Source of the DNA: Sulfurimonas sp.
GTDB lineage: Bacteria; Campylobacterota; Campylobacteria; Campylobacterales; Sulfurimonadaceae
Direction: 5' to 3'
Length of the DNA stretch: 53,007 nucleotides
NCBI RefSeq assembly: GCF_019429335.1
Contig: NZ_JAHYJB010000011.1
Coordinates: 1-53,007, forward strand
In this document: positions 8,025 through 17,802 of the stretch, in pieces
How positions within the stretch are numbered: the stretch's first letter is position 1
Layout of the letters: each line of letters opens with the position of its first letter
The notes under the pieces: generated by a model
Databases searched by the model: none
What the model saw: the letters and a program-made list of their open reading frames with translations, nothing else
What the model was told of the DNA's origin: nothing
Position numbers and translations under genes: made by a program

Positions 8025-9200
8025 TTAAAGTCCCAAGTACTTTTTAATATCATCGACTCTGTCTGTTCTTTCCCATGTAAAATCACTCTCTTCTCTTCCA
8101 AAGTGACCGTAAGCAGCAGTTTTTCTGTAAATGGGGCGAAGCAAATCCAGAGATTTTATAATACCTTTTGGAGACAAATCAAACAGTTCTTTAACGCATT
8201 TCTCTATCTTTTCTTCATTCACAATAGCAGTCGAGTGCGTGTTTACCATTATAGAAGTCGGTTGAGCTATGCCTATCGCGTAAGAGACCTGTATGGTTAC
8301 CTTGTCACATGCGCCCGCTGCAACCAGATTTTTTGCGACATGTCTTGCAGCATAAGCAGCGCTTCTGTCAACTTTGGTCGGGTCTTTACCTGAAAATGCT
8401 CCGCCGCCGTGAGGACAGCTTCCGCCGTAAGTATCAACTATGATTTTTCGCCCCGTTAGCCCTGCATCTCCCTGAGGACCGCCGATTACAAATTTTCCTG
8501 TAGGATTTATATGAAAGATTGTTTTATCGCTCATAAGTTCTGCAGGAATAACATGCCTGATAACCTCTCTGATTACATCCTCGTGAATTTTCTCTTGAGA
8601 AATCTCGGGAGCATGCTGCGTAGAGACAACAACAGTCTCAACGGAGACGGGCTTGTCCCCTACGTATTTGACACTGATTTGCGCTTTGCCATCAGGACGA
8701 AGATATGGGATTATTCCCTCTTTGCGCACTTCTGCCAATCTTTTAGTCAGACGGTGAGCCAAATATATCGGAAGCGGCATAAGCACATCAGTTTCACGGC
8801 AGGCATAACCAAACATTAGACCTTGATCTCCCGCTCCAATCTCTCCGTCAACTTGGTTTACACCCTGATTTATATCAGGCGACTGCTCTCCAACTGCATT
8901 TAAAACCGCAGCAGAGCGGTAATCAAAGCCGTATGTAGCGTCCGTATAGCCAATCTCTTGAACAACCTTGCGGACTATCTCTTGCATCGGCGCGTATGCC
9001 GTAGTTTTGAGTTCGCCTGCTATTATACAAAATCCGTTTGATACCAAAGTCTCACATGCAACATGCGCAGAGGTATCATGTTCAATAATATAATCCAGAA
9101 TTGCATCGCTAATCTGATCTGCCATCTTATCAGGATGCCCCTCTGTTACAGACTCTGAAGTAAAAATATACTCTTTTAGAGTAGAAGCTTCTTTTGTCAT
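8025..9200 (-). CDS. metK: S-adenosylmethionine synthetase
   Basis: A 391-residue enzyme that makes S-adenosylmethionine from methionine and ATP. It shows [14 protein letters not shown] near residue 13, SPDINQGV, the [12 protein letters not shown] loop and the phosphate-binding [16 protein letters not shown]. The N-terminus is about eight residues longer than usual; I keep the ATG at 9200 because AAGGAAAATCG precedes it. No SAM riboswitch-like structure is seen upstream. It is divergent from the peroxiredoxin gene. Confidence 0.97.
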   Translation of the reverse strand: MTKEASTLKEYIFTSESVTEGHPDKMADQISDAILDYIIEHDTSAHVACETLVSNGFCIIAGELKTTAYAPMQEIVRKVVQEIGYTDATYGFDYRSAAVLNAVGEQSPDINQGVNQVDGEIGAGDQGLMFGYACRETDVLMPLPIYLAHRLTKRLAEVRKEGIIPYLRPDGKAQISVKYVGDKPVSVETVVVSTQHAPEISQEKIHEDVIREVIRHVIPAELMSDKTIFHINPTGKFVIGGPQGDAGLTGRKIIVDTYGGSCPHGGGAFSGKDPTKVDRSAAYAARHVAKNLVAAGACDKVTIQVSYAIGIAQPTSIMVNTHSTAIVNEEKIEKCVKELFDLSPKGIIKSLDLLRPIYRKTAAYGHFGREESDFTWERTDRVDDIKKYLGL

Positions 9201-9321
9201 CGATTTTCCTTATCTATAAATCACCGTAAGTATATCAAAAAAGCCGGTAAGTTTTATTGCTTGGATTTTCATTAGTATACTTTATGTTAAAATTTTGCAA
9301 ATTAACCAAAAGGACATTTAC

Positions 9322-9918
9322 ATGTTAGTAACAAACCCGGCTCCGGATTTTACTGCAACAGCAGTTTTAGCTGACGGCTCAATAGTAGATAATTTCAAAT
9401 TATCAGAAAATTTTGGAGAAAAAGGTACAGTTTTATTCTTTTATCCACTAGATTTTACTTTCGTATGTCCATCTGAAATTATTGCGTTTTCACACAGAAT
9501 TGAAGATTTCAACAGCCGCGGCGTAAACATTATCGGTGTTTCAGTTGACAGCCAGTTTTCACACTTTGCTTGGAGAGAGACTCCTGTAAATAGCGGTGGT
9601 ATCGGCAGAATTAAGTATCCCCTTGTTGCAGACTTGACAAAGCAGATTTCTAAAGATTACGATGTTCTTTTTGGCAACTCGGTTGCTCTTCGCGGCTCGT
9701 TCTTGATTGACGCAAAAGGCACTATTCGCCACGCCGTAATCAACGACCTTCCGCTTGGAAGGAACATTGATGAGATGATTCGCATGGTTGACACCATGCA
9801 GTTTACTGACGAGCACGGCGAAGTTTGTCCTGCAGGTTGGGTAAAAGGCGATGAGGGTATGAAAGCGAGCACAGAGGGTGTTGCAGAGTACCTTGCAAAA
9901 CATGCGAACGAGCTATAA
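9322..9918 (+). CDS. 2-Cys peroxiredoxin (AhpC/Prx1 type)
   Basis: A 198-residue thiol peroxidase that reduces hydrogen peroxide and organic peroxides. The peroxidatic cysteine is in DFTFVCPSEI (near residue 48) and the resolving cysteine in GEVCPAGW (near residue 169), so it is a typical 2-Cys enzyme. I choose the ATG at 9322, seven bases after AAGGA, over an in-frame TTG nine codons earlier. A GC-rich hairpin with a short T run follows. It is probably a single-gene transcript for oxidative stress defence in a microaerophile. Confidence 0.95.
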   Translation: MLVTNPAPDFTATAVLADGSIVDNFKLSENFGEKGTVLFFYPLDFTFVCPSEIIAFSHRIEDFNSRGVNIIGVSVDSQFSHFAWRETPVNSGGIGRIKYPLVADLTKQISKDYDVLFGNSVALRGSFLIDAKGTIRHAVINDLPLGRNIDEMIRMVDTMQFTDEHGEVCPAGWVKGDEGMKASTEGVAEYLAKHANEL

Positions 9919-9936
9919 TAAGTTCTAAAAACCAAC

Positions 9937-9970
9937 GAGCCGTGCTTGCATGTTTGCACTGCGGCTCTTT
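9937..9970 (+). terminator. Intrinsic terminator of the peroxiredoxin gene
   Basis: GAGCCG (9937-9942) pairs with CGGCTC (9962-9967), with further TGC/GCA pairs inside, and TTT follows. It is 18 bp after the stop codon. Confidence 0.65.
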
Positions 9971-10077
9971 GGTAGATGTGCAGCATATATAAAGCTAGAC
10001 AGAAACGGCATTCAATAACCTACTCTATACTAGAATTTCCACTCCTCTAATTTTCATTATTGTTGTAAAATAGTCAA

Positions 10078-11988
10078 ATGAAATTATTATTTACAATACT
10101 ATTTTTTCTTACAACAATCACAGCCGATGAGACGAAAGAGTTTCGCGTCGGTGTCTACGACAATCCCCCAAAAATATTTTTAAACCAAAATAATAGAGCA
10201 TCAGGCTTCTTTGTCGACATATTAAACGAGATAGCAAAAAGAGAGAATTGGCGACTCAACTACGTAAAGTGCGAATGGAGAGAGTGCCTTTTGATGCTTG
10301 AAGATGGCAGGCTTGATATTATGCCAGACGTTGCATATTCCAAAGAGAGGGAGAAGCGTTTCAGATTTCAAAAAGAGGTTGTTCTCTCAAATTGGTCTAT
10401 AATTCTAACAAATAAAAAAAGCAAAATATCATCGATTTTAGATCTTGACAACAAGAAGATAGCGCTCCTTAAAAACAGCATCCAGCACGAACAAATAAAA
10501 GAAATTTTTGAGCTATTTGATGTAAAACCTATTTTTATCCTTACAGAGAGTTATGAAGAAGCATTCTCCACAACGCTAAAAGGCAAGGCGGATGCGGTAA
10601 TGGTCAACAGACACTACGCAGAGCTAAACAAAAGCAAGTTTGACCTCAAGCATACAGACATTCTTGTAAATCCTGCTGCACTGAAGTTTGCCTTTTCTAA
10701 TTCTGAGAACACTCAAGCCATAATAGATAAAATTGATATGCATCTAAGAGAGCTAAAGAGCGACAAAGAGTCAATCTATTACAAATCAAACGAAAAATGG
10801 CTTAAAGAGAAAGAGAGTTTTCACATTCCGACATGGCTATACATAACATTTATAATCATACTTGCGATAGTCGTACTGCTAATTACAGCGGTCACATTTT
10901 TTAAATACATGTTAAATAAAAAAACCAGAGAAGTTATAGAGAAAACCGAAAAATTCCGCCAGCTTGAGGAAGAGAAGGTGAATGATTATCAAAAAATTCT
11001 CTACGCGCTAGTCTTAATGATAGAGCAAAGAGACTCATATACGGCAGGCCACTCTGGACGTGTTGCCAACTACTCTTCAATGATAGCAAGAGAGATGGGA
11101 TATAGCGATGATGAGTGTGCATTGATATATAAAGCCGGGATACTTCACGATATCGGAAAAATCGCAACACCGGATTCGGTTCTGCTAAAACCGGACAAAC
11201 TCTCGGAACTTGAATATGACCTAATAAAAGAGCATGTAATTGTCGGTTATAAAATACTTCGCGATGTTCCAATGTTTAGAGATGTTACAAAAATAATAAA
11301 ACATCATCATGAAAGATATGACGGAGGCGGATATCCAGATGGACTGATCGGCAATGAGATTCCGCCGCTCTCAAGAATTATGATGGTTGCTGATGCTTTT
11401 GACGCTATAACCACAAACAGAATATACAAACATAAAAAAAGCGTCCATGATGCGCTAATAGAGATAGAATCTCTGAGCAAAATACATTATCACCCAGAAG
11501 TTGTTAAGGCTGCGCTCAAGGCTCTCTCTGACCTAGAGATAGCAGATGAGATAAACCAAAATCCTATAACGGCAATTGAGCAGCAAAGATTTGCCTACTT
11601 CTATAAAGACGCTGCTACAGAGCTATATAACATAAAATTTTTGGAGGCGACCCTCTTAGGAAACAATAACCATGCTAGATATGACCAGATGGTTATAGTC
11701 TCTTTGCATAAATTTGACATATACAATAAAAAATATGGCTGGGAGGTGGGAGACAAAGCTCTTAGAGAGTTTGCTTCTCTCCTTCGCGAGCTATTTAATG
11801 ATGCTTTGATTTTTAGAGTAAGGGCAAATGATTTTATAGTTCTATTAAAGGATGAGTTTAAAATGACAACTCAAAAAGATGAAATCGGGCAGTTTACACA
11901 AAAGAGAGAACTTGAGTTCAGCTTTAATGTTTACAACCTTAAAAAAGATAAAATCAACTCATATAATGATTTGAAAAAGGTTCTATAA
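10078..11988 (+). CDS. Periplasmic-sensor HD-GYP protein with degenerate GGDEF
   Basis: A 636-residue inner-membrane signalling protein. It has a signal peptide (residues 1-15), a periplasmic solute-binding domain of bacterial family 3 (about 20-235), one membrane segment (about 258-280), an HD-GYP phosphodiesterase domain (about 300-485) and a C-terminal GGDEF-like domain (about 500-636). The HD-GYP core is intact: HDIGK, a HHHERYDGGGYP segment and DAFDAIT, so c-di-GMP hydrolysis is likely. The GGDEF signature is replaced by RANDF, so cyclase activity is unlikely; it may bind GTP or be structural. The domain order is less common than GGDEF before EAL or HD-GYP. Its stop overlaps the convergent helicase gene by six bases. 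Confidence 0.9.
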   Translation: MKLLFTILFFLTTITADETKEFRVGVYDNPPKIFLNQNNRASGFFVDILNEIAKRENWRLNYVKCEWRECLLMLEDGRLDIMPDVAYSKEREKRFRFQKEVVLSNWSIILTNKKSKISSILDLDNKKIALLKNSIQHEQIKEIFELFDVKPIFILTESYEEAFSTTLKGKADAVMVNRHYAELNKSKFDLKHTDILVNPAALKFAFSNSENTQAIIDKIDMHLRELKSDKESIYYKSNEKWLKEKESFHIPTWLYITFIIILAIVVLLITAVTFFKYMLNKKTREVIEKTEKFRQLEEEKVNDYQKILYALVLMIEQRDSYTAGHSGRVANYSSMIAREMGYSDDECALIYKAGILHDIGKIATPDSVLLKPDKLSELEYDLIKEHVIVGYKILRDVPMFRDVTKIIKHHHERYDGGGYPDGLIGNEIPPLSRIMMVADAFDAITTNRIYKHKKSVHDALIEIESLSKIHYHPEVVKAALKALSDLEIADEINQNPITAIEQQRFAYFYKDAATELYNIKFLEATLLGNNNHARYDQMVIVSLHKFDIYNKKYGWEVGDKALREFASLLRELFNDALIFRVRANDFIVLLKDEFKMTTQKDEIGQFTQKRELEFSFNVYNLKKDKINSYNDLKKVL

Positions 11989-13242
11989 CCTCTTGCTAAA
12001 GTCCAAAGCTTTATAATTTACAAAAACTATATCTCTCCACTGCTTTTTTGGAGCGATTAAGTTTAGACGTTTAGGGTTTGAGCTTCTGGAAATCGCCACA
12101 TAAAACTGCGAGGGGGCAAAAATTTCGTTTGTCTCTATTATCAAATCCACAATAGACATGCCTTGCGATTTGTGGATTGTTATTGCATATGCTAGCTTTA
12201 TAGGATACTGATAGATGCTAAAAAGAGTCTCTTGGAGCACCTCTTTTTTTCCGCCCACACTCTTCTCTTTCCAGACCTCTTTGCTTTGAGCTACAGTCTC
12301 AAGCTTTACAACAACGCCGTCTCTTTTTTGCACATAAACATAGGTTGCGTCAATATTTACCACAACTCCGCGCTCGCCGTTAAAGTAGTTCCAAGAGTTT
12401 CTTGTAAAAAGAACGGGAACGCCCACTTTTAACTCCAGCTTTCTCTCAATCCTCGCATCATCCATAAAACGCTCTATCTCAAGCTCTTTTACACTTTTTA
12501 CATGTCGGATTATTCCAGCCTCTTTAACATGCAGATCGCTATCAACAAACTCCAGCTGATTTTTATTATGAAGTGCTGCGGAGTTGTTTTTTCCAAATAA
12601 AAATGTAAATTCGCTCAAATCCTGCGGCAGAGGTTTTATAAACTCATTTAAAGAGTTGTGCACATCTTCATCGACAATGCCGTCTCTTACATGTGACAAA
12701 AGTTCTATAAAATCTCTGTCATCTGTTCTGTATATGTGTGTGAGCTCTATGGTGTGAAATGCAAATCTCTCCCATGAAGCGCCCTCAAACGCAAACCTGA
12801 CCTCCGCATATCCGCGTACAACCGGAGGAAGCTGAAGAAAATCTCCAACAACCAAAACTGCACCCTTAAAATCAGCCTGTTTAAGTCTTAGCTCTATCAT
12901 ATCAAGCAGAGTATCGCTTACCATGGAAATCTCATCTATAACAATCAAATCCATGCTTGAGACAAGCTTTTTAACTTTTTTGCTAATCTCCATTTTGCCA
13001 TTAAGTGAAAGCTCTTTTAAATTTCCTGCGATTCCAAAATCCAAAAAACTGTGCAGTGTTTGCCCGCCTATAAGTGTTGCAGCCATTCCGGTAGAGGCAA
13101 GCTTTGCGACTTTTTTCGCCTCCTCCTCATAAAACTTTATGACATCTCTTGTTATTGTCGTCTTCCCGACACCGGCTCCGCCGGTTAGAAAAACGTTCTC
13201 TTTGGCTTTTAATTTTTCAATAATATCTTTCAAATAATCCAT
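11983..13242 (-). CDS. PIF1-like / RecD-type DNA helicase
   Basis: A 419-residue superfamily 1B helicase. Motifs are FLTGGAGVGKTT (Walker A, near residue 18), STGMAATLIGGQTLHSFL, VIDEISMVS (Walker B), GDFLQLPPV and, near the C-terminus, AITIHKSQGMS and SRSSNP. These define PIF1/RRM3-like helicases, which unwind DNA 5' to 3' and can act on G-quadruplexes or replication barriers. The length fits short bacterial PIF1 homologues. It is encoded alone between two c-di-GMP genes pointing away from or into it. Confidence 0.88.
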   Translation of the reverse strand: MDYLKDIIEKLKAKENVFLTGGAGVGKTTITRDVIKFYEEEAKKVAKLASTGMAATLIGGQTLHSFLDFGIAGNLKELSLNGKMEISKKVKKLVSSMDLIVIDEISMVSDTLLDMIELRLKQADFKGAVLVVGDFLQLPPVVRGYAEVRFAFEGASWERFAFHTIELTHIYRTDDRDFIELLSHVRDGIVDEDVHNSLNEFIKPLPQDLSEFTFLFGKNNSAALHNKNQLEFVDSDLHVKEAGIIRHVKSVKELEIERFMDDARIERKLELKVGVPVLFTRNSWNYFNGERGVVVNIDATYVYVQKRDGVVVKLETVAQSKEVWKEKSVGGKKEVLQETLFSIYQYPIKLAYAITIHKSQGMSIVDLIIETNEIFAPSQFYVAISRSSNPKRLNLIAPKKQWRDIVFVNYKALDFSKRL

Positions 13243-13291
13243 AAAAAATTATACTATAATATCAAAAAATTTATGAGGATATTGCGTAATC

Positions 13292-14536
13292 ATGGAGAGA
13301 ATACTAGTAGTAGAAGATAATAAAACCTTAGCAAAATTAATAGCAAAAAAACTAAGTACAGAGCTTGATTTTGAAGTAGACGTTGCTTACAGCATGTCCG
13401 AGGCAAAGTTGTTTTTTAAGAGATACAAATATTTTTTGGCTCTTCTTGATTTAAATCTCCCAGATGCCCCAGACGGCGAGATTGTAGACTATGCGATAGA
13501 GCATAAAAACCGCGTAATCATACTAAGCGCAAAAGTGGACAAAGATTTCAGAAACAATATGCTCAAAAAAAATATCATAGACTATGTCAACAAGAGCGGC
13601 GTACACGATGTAAACTACGTTATTCAGATGATTACGAGGCTTCATAAAAACCAAAATCACACAATTTTAGTCGTTGACGACTCTTTGGTGTTTAGAAAAC
13701 AGCTCCAAAATATGCTTGAAAATATGTTTTACAAAGTGATTGCGGTTGCTCACGGCGAAGAGGCAGTCGGGATTTTAGAGACAAACCAAAATATCAGTCT
13801 GGTACTAACAGACTACAATATGCCCGTTATGAACGGACTTGAGCTAACCTCTGAGATAAGAAAAACATACTCCAAAAACGACCTTAGCATCATCGCCATC
13901 TCCTCAAGCCTAGATGACGACACAACAGCTCTTTTTTTAAAAAACGGTGCAAACGACTACATCAAAAAACCATTCTCCAAAGAGGAGTTTTCATGCCGCA
14001 TAAACAACTCAATAGAAGCGCTTGAAAATATACATGCCATAACAAACCACGCCAACCGAGACTTTTTAACAGGACTTTATAACAGAAGATACTTTTTTGC
14101 CGACATGCAGAGCTATTTTGAAAAAGCGTTAAAAGAGAATGAAAGTTTTGCGATTGCGATGATAGATATTGACAATTTCAAGAAGATAAACGACACATAC
14201 GGCCATGAGAACGGCGACAAGGCTATAAACAGCGTGGCAGACATCTTAAGAGCAAACACGAGTCAAAACGACATCGTCTCAAGGTTTAACGGGGAGGAGT
14301 TTTGCGTGGCGCTTAAAAATGTATCCTCCGACAAAGCGCTTGAGATTTTTGAAAAACTTAGAGAGAAAGTGCAAAACTCAGTGACGACCTCAACTAGAGG
14401 CGAAGAGATAAGATTTACTATCTCTGCGGGTGTTGTGATTAACTATGAAGATACGCTAGAAGAGAGCATAAATCAGGCGGATATGCTTATTTATGAAGCG
14501 AAGCAAAACGGTAGAAACAGAATTGTGCACAACTAA
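13292..14536 (+). CDS. REC-REC-GGDEF response regulator
   Basis: A 414-residue cytoplasmic protein with two receiver domains (about 1-120 and 125-245) and a GGDEF domain (about 255-414). The first receiver has VVEDN and LLDLNLPD; the second has VVDDS, LTDYNMPVMNG and IKKPFS, so both look phosphorylatable. The cyclase signature reads NGEEF in place of GGEEF and the RxxD inhibitory site is SQND, so product inhibition is probably absent and activity uncertain. The layout resembles PleD. No histidine kinase gene is adjacent. Its stop overlaps the convergent VWA gene by four bases. Confidence 0.9.
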   Translation: MERILVVEDNKTLAKLIAKKLSTELDFEVDVAYSMSEAKLFFKRYKYFLALLDLNLPDAPDGEIVDYAIEHKNRVIILSAKVDKDFRNNMLKKNIIDYVNKSGVHDVNYVIQMITRLHKNQNHTILVVDDSLVFRKQLQNMLENMFYKVIAVAHGEEAVGILETNQNISLVLTDYNMPVMNGLELTSEIRKTYSKNDLSIIAISSSLDDDTTALFLKNGANDYIKKPFSKEEFSCRINNSIEALENIHAITNHANRDFLTGLYNRRYFFADMQSYFEKALKENESFAIAMIDIDNFKKINDTYGHENGDKAINSVADILRANTSQNDIVSRFNGEEFCVALKNVSSDKALEIFEKLREKVQNSVTTSTRGEEIRFTISAGVVINYEDTLEESINQADMLIYEAKQNGRNRIVHN

Positions 14537-15627
14537 TCTCTGAGTATTATAACCTCTCCAAAGGGCACATCCGCCTCTTTTGGAGATACCCATTTTACGG
14601 TGTAATTTGGCTCCTCTTTTGGAAAAACACCCTCCAAATCGCTAAAATATATAAGCAGTTTTACATCCTCCAACTCACGCTCTGCAAACTCAAACACCGG
14701 TCTAAAGTCAGTCGCGCCGCCGCCTTTTATCTCGACCTCTAAAATATCGCCACTATAAAAAGTTTTATGCAGAACTATTTTATCATCGCATAAAAGCAGC
14801 TCTATCTGGTAGTTTGAAATGGTATTTGTGAGAAAATTAAACTCGTTTAAAAACTCTCCTAAAAGTTTCTCATCGACTGAACCTGAAGTATCAATCGCAA
14901 TGACAAGGTTAAATCTCTGACTCACAGATGAGGGAATATATAAGTTCATGTGTAGAAATTTTTTGCTTGGAGGAAGCAGCGTATAATCATCTTTGTGAAA
15001 CCGCTCTAACGCGGCTTTTAGCTCATCTCTCCAGTTTATTTTTCCATTACATGTAGGTTTAAAAAATCTCTCTATAGAGCTTGGAGCTTCACCATTTTTT
15101 ATCTCCTCTTCAAAGACCGCCTTTGCAAACTCATCATATAGCTGCTCCTCAAAAACCTGCTCCTCTGAGGAGTTTTGGTTCTGTATATCGTCAATATCAT
15201 CAGCCTCGTACTCAAGCTCGTCACGAAGAATATCCTCTTGAAGAAAGGCGTAAATCTCTTCGGCATAAAGACCGCTGAAACGCTTTGAGTAGTGGGCTTC
15301 ATCTGGACGCACAAGGTTGTTTTCAACCAACATGTCGTTTATGGCATAGTCCGTTGCCATCTGCCAAAGCCAGCCGCTTCTGCCATTTTTTCTGCTCTCA
15401 TGTGTAAGTGAAGCATGCATCGCTCCGTTTGCGAAGACGAACTCCATCTCTGCGGATGTAAGCCTCTCTAAAAAGTCGCTGTTATACTCAAGCTTTATGC
15501 CGTTGCTCTTAAAGCTCTGTATGTCGTCATTTTTTACCAGTTCCAGCTTTGAAGCGATTGTTCCAAAGAGTGGATAATCTACTAAAAGTTTGGCTTTTGC
15601 CTGAGAGATTTTATGTTCTAGCGACAT
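14533..15627 (-). CDS. VWA-like domain protein (DUF2201 type)
   Basis: A 364-residue protein. The N-terminal half resembles the putative metallopeptidase-like domain found with VWA-like proteins (AMHASLTHESRK near residue 70, but without a full HExxH). The C-terminal third is a VWA-like fold with an intact metal-ion adhesion site (AIDTSGSVDE near residue 246). A highly acidic linker lies between them (about 135-175). It starts three bases after the upstream MoxR-type ATPase stop. MoxR ATPases and VWA proteins generally work as chaperone pairs that load metals or remodel protein complexes; the target here is unknown. Confidence 0.82.
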   Translation of the reverse strand: MSLEHKISQAKAKLLVDYPLFGTIASKLELVKNDDIQSFKSNGIKLEYNSDFLERLTSAEMEFVFANGAMHASLTHESRKNGRSGWLWQMATDYAINDMLVENNLVRPDEAHYSKRFSGLYAEEIYAFLQEDILRDELEYEADDIDDIQNQNSSEEQVFEEQLYDEFAKAVFEEEIKNGEAPSSIERFFKPTCNGKINWRDELKAALERFHKDDYTLLPPSKKFLHMNLYIPSSVSQRFNLVIAIDTSGSVDEKLLGEFLNEFNFLTNTISNYQIELLLCDDKIVLHKTFYSGDILEVEIKGGGATDFRPVFEFAERELEDVKLLIYFSDLEGVFPKEEPNYTVKWVSPKEADVPFGEVIILRD

Positions 15628-15630
15628 CTG

Positions 15631-16635
15631 CTATCCAAGAAGATAAGAAAACTTCTTGACCCACTCTTTGAATGTATCAGAGTGCTCCATTCTGACACCG
15701 CCTCTTTGCAAATCCTGAACTATCATTACCGCAAATTCACTCTTTAATTCAAGCGTATATCTTAGAATATTTTCCAGCCTCTCTTCGTTTTCATTTTTCA
15801 AATATCCGCTCACAAGTCCCGTACTCAGTGCATAAAGAACATCCACCTCATCGCTGTATTCGCGGCTGCTGCCATTTAAGATAGCTTCAATATCCGGCAG
15901 TCTGAGTGCAACCTTTGCAAACGCCAAAAAAGAGACTGCAACGTCACGCCCCACGGCTCCGCTTATAGTGTCCAAAAGCAACTCTTTTGTAATCGTACTT
16001 TTTAGTATCTTGTCCACATACTCCCAGCTTCTAGGAGTTGCGAAGCTTTTTATATCGCTCTTTGCATCAAAAGTGAACAGATGCTCACTTCTATATGAGA
16101 TGTAGGAGATTACTCTCTCATCAAGCCCTTTTTTGTATGCCCAAAGACGCCAATCTTGGACATCTACTTCCATCTCAAAGTGAACAAATCTGTTTGCCAG
16201 AGGACTTGGCATGCGGTAAGTAACACCCCTGTCCCCCTCACGGTTTCCAGCAGCTACTATCGCCCAGCCATCTGGAAGTTCATACTCTCCTACTTTTCTG
16301 TCAAGTATAAGCTGATACGCGGAGGCTTGAACACTCGGAGGAGCGGAGTTTAACTCATCCAAAAACAAAACTCCCTCACCGCTCTTAGGCAAAAAAGCCG
16401 GAGGCGCCCAAAGTGCGGTGTGCGACTCTTTGTCATAAAACGGGATACCTTTTAGGTCGGTAGGGTCCATAAGAGCGAGCCTTAAATCAATAAAACCGAT
16501 GCCCATTTCAAAAGCAATCTGATTGACTATAGATGATTTTCCAATCCCCGGTGCACCCCATAAAAATGTCGGAACCCTCTGCTCTACCAGAGATTTTATA
16601 GTAGTTATTAAACTTGTTGCTCTCACACTTCCCAT
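15631..16635 (-). CDS. MoxR-family AAA+ ATPase
   Basis: A 334-residue AAA+ protein with Walker A (WGAPGIGKSS near residue 22), Walker B (VLFLDELNSAPP) and a sensor region (IVAAGNREGDRG). Such ATPases couple ATP hydrolysis to remodelling of a VWA-protein client. Its start overlaps the end of the upstream BRCT-repeat gene by 13 bases and it nearly abuts the VWA gene, so the three genes very likely make one coupled unit. No substrate gene is visible nearby. Confidence 0.9.
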   Translation of the reverse strand: MGSVRATSLITTIKSLVEQRVPTFLWGAPGIGKSSIVNQIAFEMGIGFIDLRLALMDPTDLKGIPFYDKESHTALWAPPAFLPKSGEGVLFLDELNSAPPSVQASAYQLILDRKVGEYELPDGWAIVAAGNREGDRGVTYRMPSPLANRFVHFEMEVDVQDWRLWAYKKGLDERVISYISYRSEHLFTFDAKSDIKSFATPRSWEYVDKILKSTITKELLLDTISGAVGRDVAVSFLAFAKVALRLPDIEAILNGSSREYSDEVDVLYALSTGLVSGYLKNENEERLENILRYTLELKSEFAVMIVQDLQRGGVRMEHSDTFKEWVKKFSYLLG

Positions 16636-17795
16636 CCTATATTTTCTTGTTGTATATGTCTTCCAAACGACGCGTTCTCTTTTACGGCTCTTGCAAATCT
16701 TGAATCAAGCTGGAGCTGATACAAAATCTCCACAGGAGTGTTCTCATTTTTTGCTATCTCTTTAAGATATTTGCCCTCTTTATAGGCTTCTTCGAGTATC
16801 GCTACAGCTGTTTTTCTGTTTTCATACAGAGCCGATTTTATCTCTTCATTTGCACTCTCTAAAAGCAGATTTAAAATCTCCTCATCTATGTTGTTATTAA
16901 GTGCCAGAGCATACAAAATCTTCTCATCGTTATAATTTAACAGCTCTTTTTGCATCTTTGGAGTCAAGCTCTCATTGAGTGCCAAGCCAATTTTGTTTGC
17001 TTTAAAAAGTTCAAAAAGTTCATCACTCAACTCTATATTTTGAGCTACATTTCTTCCCAGTTTTTCATCTTTTAAAAACTCTTCTATTAACTCTCGTTTT
17101 AAATTTTTGTTTTGTGAGAGAGCCTCTAGCACATCGGGATTGTTGGTTTTGAAAAAGAACTCCTGCATCTCGTCATCGCAATAAATACTCATAGCAATTG
17201 CAACTTGAATTTTAGGATTCTGTTTTATCGGCTCAAGCAGTGAAATAGCTTTTAGAAGTTGCGTATTTTTTGTCTGCGAAACAAGATGTATAAAGCCTGT
17301 TGTTGCGTATTGGACATTGTGGTTTCGCTCTATATTTTCGTAAAATCTTAAAATAAGCGCCGCACTCACATCACGGTTGTCATCATTTTCAAAAAAATCT
17401 TCTCCGCCCCATTTGTACATCTTTAGAAGCCTAAAAAAAAGAGCATCACTAATCATGGAATTTTTTAAAAAGCTCTTGAGTCTCTCTTTATCGTGGCTGA
17501 GTTTTAAGCTCATCAAAAGCGTATCTGCATCTATGTGAGATGCAAGCTCTTTTTCCAAAACGTCTATGGAGACAAACTCTAGTGCCGTTCCATACTGCTC
17601 ATATAGCGCACTGCTCGCATTTTGCTCATAGGGAGTCATCATCTTTCCCTCAACGACAACTGCCACGTTCTCACTATACTCTTTTGCTATGCCTATCTTG
17701 TGAAATCTCATCTGAGACTCAAACTCATCGCTGCTAAATGCACGGCTTTTGCCAAAAAGCAACACTGTTTTATCTTTTAATTCTTTTAAATTCAT
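16623..17795 (-). CDS. BRCT-like plus helical-repeat protein
   Basis: A 390-residue protein. The N-terminus (about 1-85) looks like a BRCT domain (LKDKTVLLFGKSRAFSSDEF). The remainder is alpha-helical with recurring units of the form N-P-x-V-L-x-x-L and A-x-N, like leucine-rich-repeat-variant or HEAT-type repeats. I start at the ATG at 17795: a -10 box lies only seven bases upstream, so the message would be nearly leaderless; an ATG ten codons earlier would sit inside the promoter. It heads the operon with the MoxR ATPase and VWA genes and may be their adaptor or scaffold, which is inference. Confidence 0.75.
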   Translation of the reverse strand: MNLKELKDKTVLLFGKSRAFSSDEFESQMRFHKIGIAKEYSENVAVVVEGKMMTPYEQNASSALYEQYGTALEFVSIDVLEKELASHIDADTLLMSLKLSHDKERLKSFLKNSMISDALFFRLLKMYKWGGEDFFENDDNRDVSAALILRFYENIERNHNVQYATTGFIHLVSQTKNTQLLKAISLLEPIKQNPKIQVAIAMSIYCDDEMQEFFFKTNNPDVLEALSQNKNLKRELIEEFLKDEKLGRNVAQNIELSDELFELFKANKIGLALNESLTPKMQKELLNYNDEKILYALALNNNIDEEILNLLLESANEEIKSALYENRKTAVAILEEAYKEGKYLKEIAKNENTPVEILYQLQLDSRFARAVKENASFGRHIQQENIGWEV

Positions 17796-17802
17796 AAAGC
17801 AG

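Noticed and set aside
9201-9321. Possible SAM riboswitch upstream of metK
   Set aside because: The gap is short and shared with the divergent peroxiredoxin gene; no conserved SAM-I, SAM-II or SAM/SAH core is visible.
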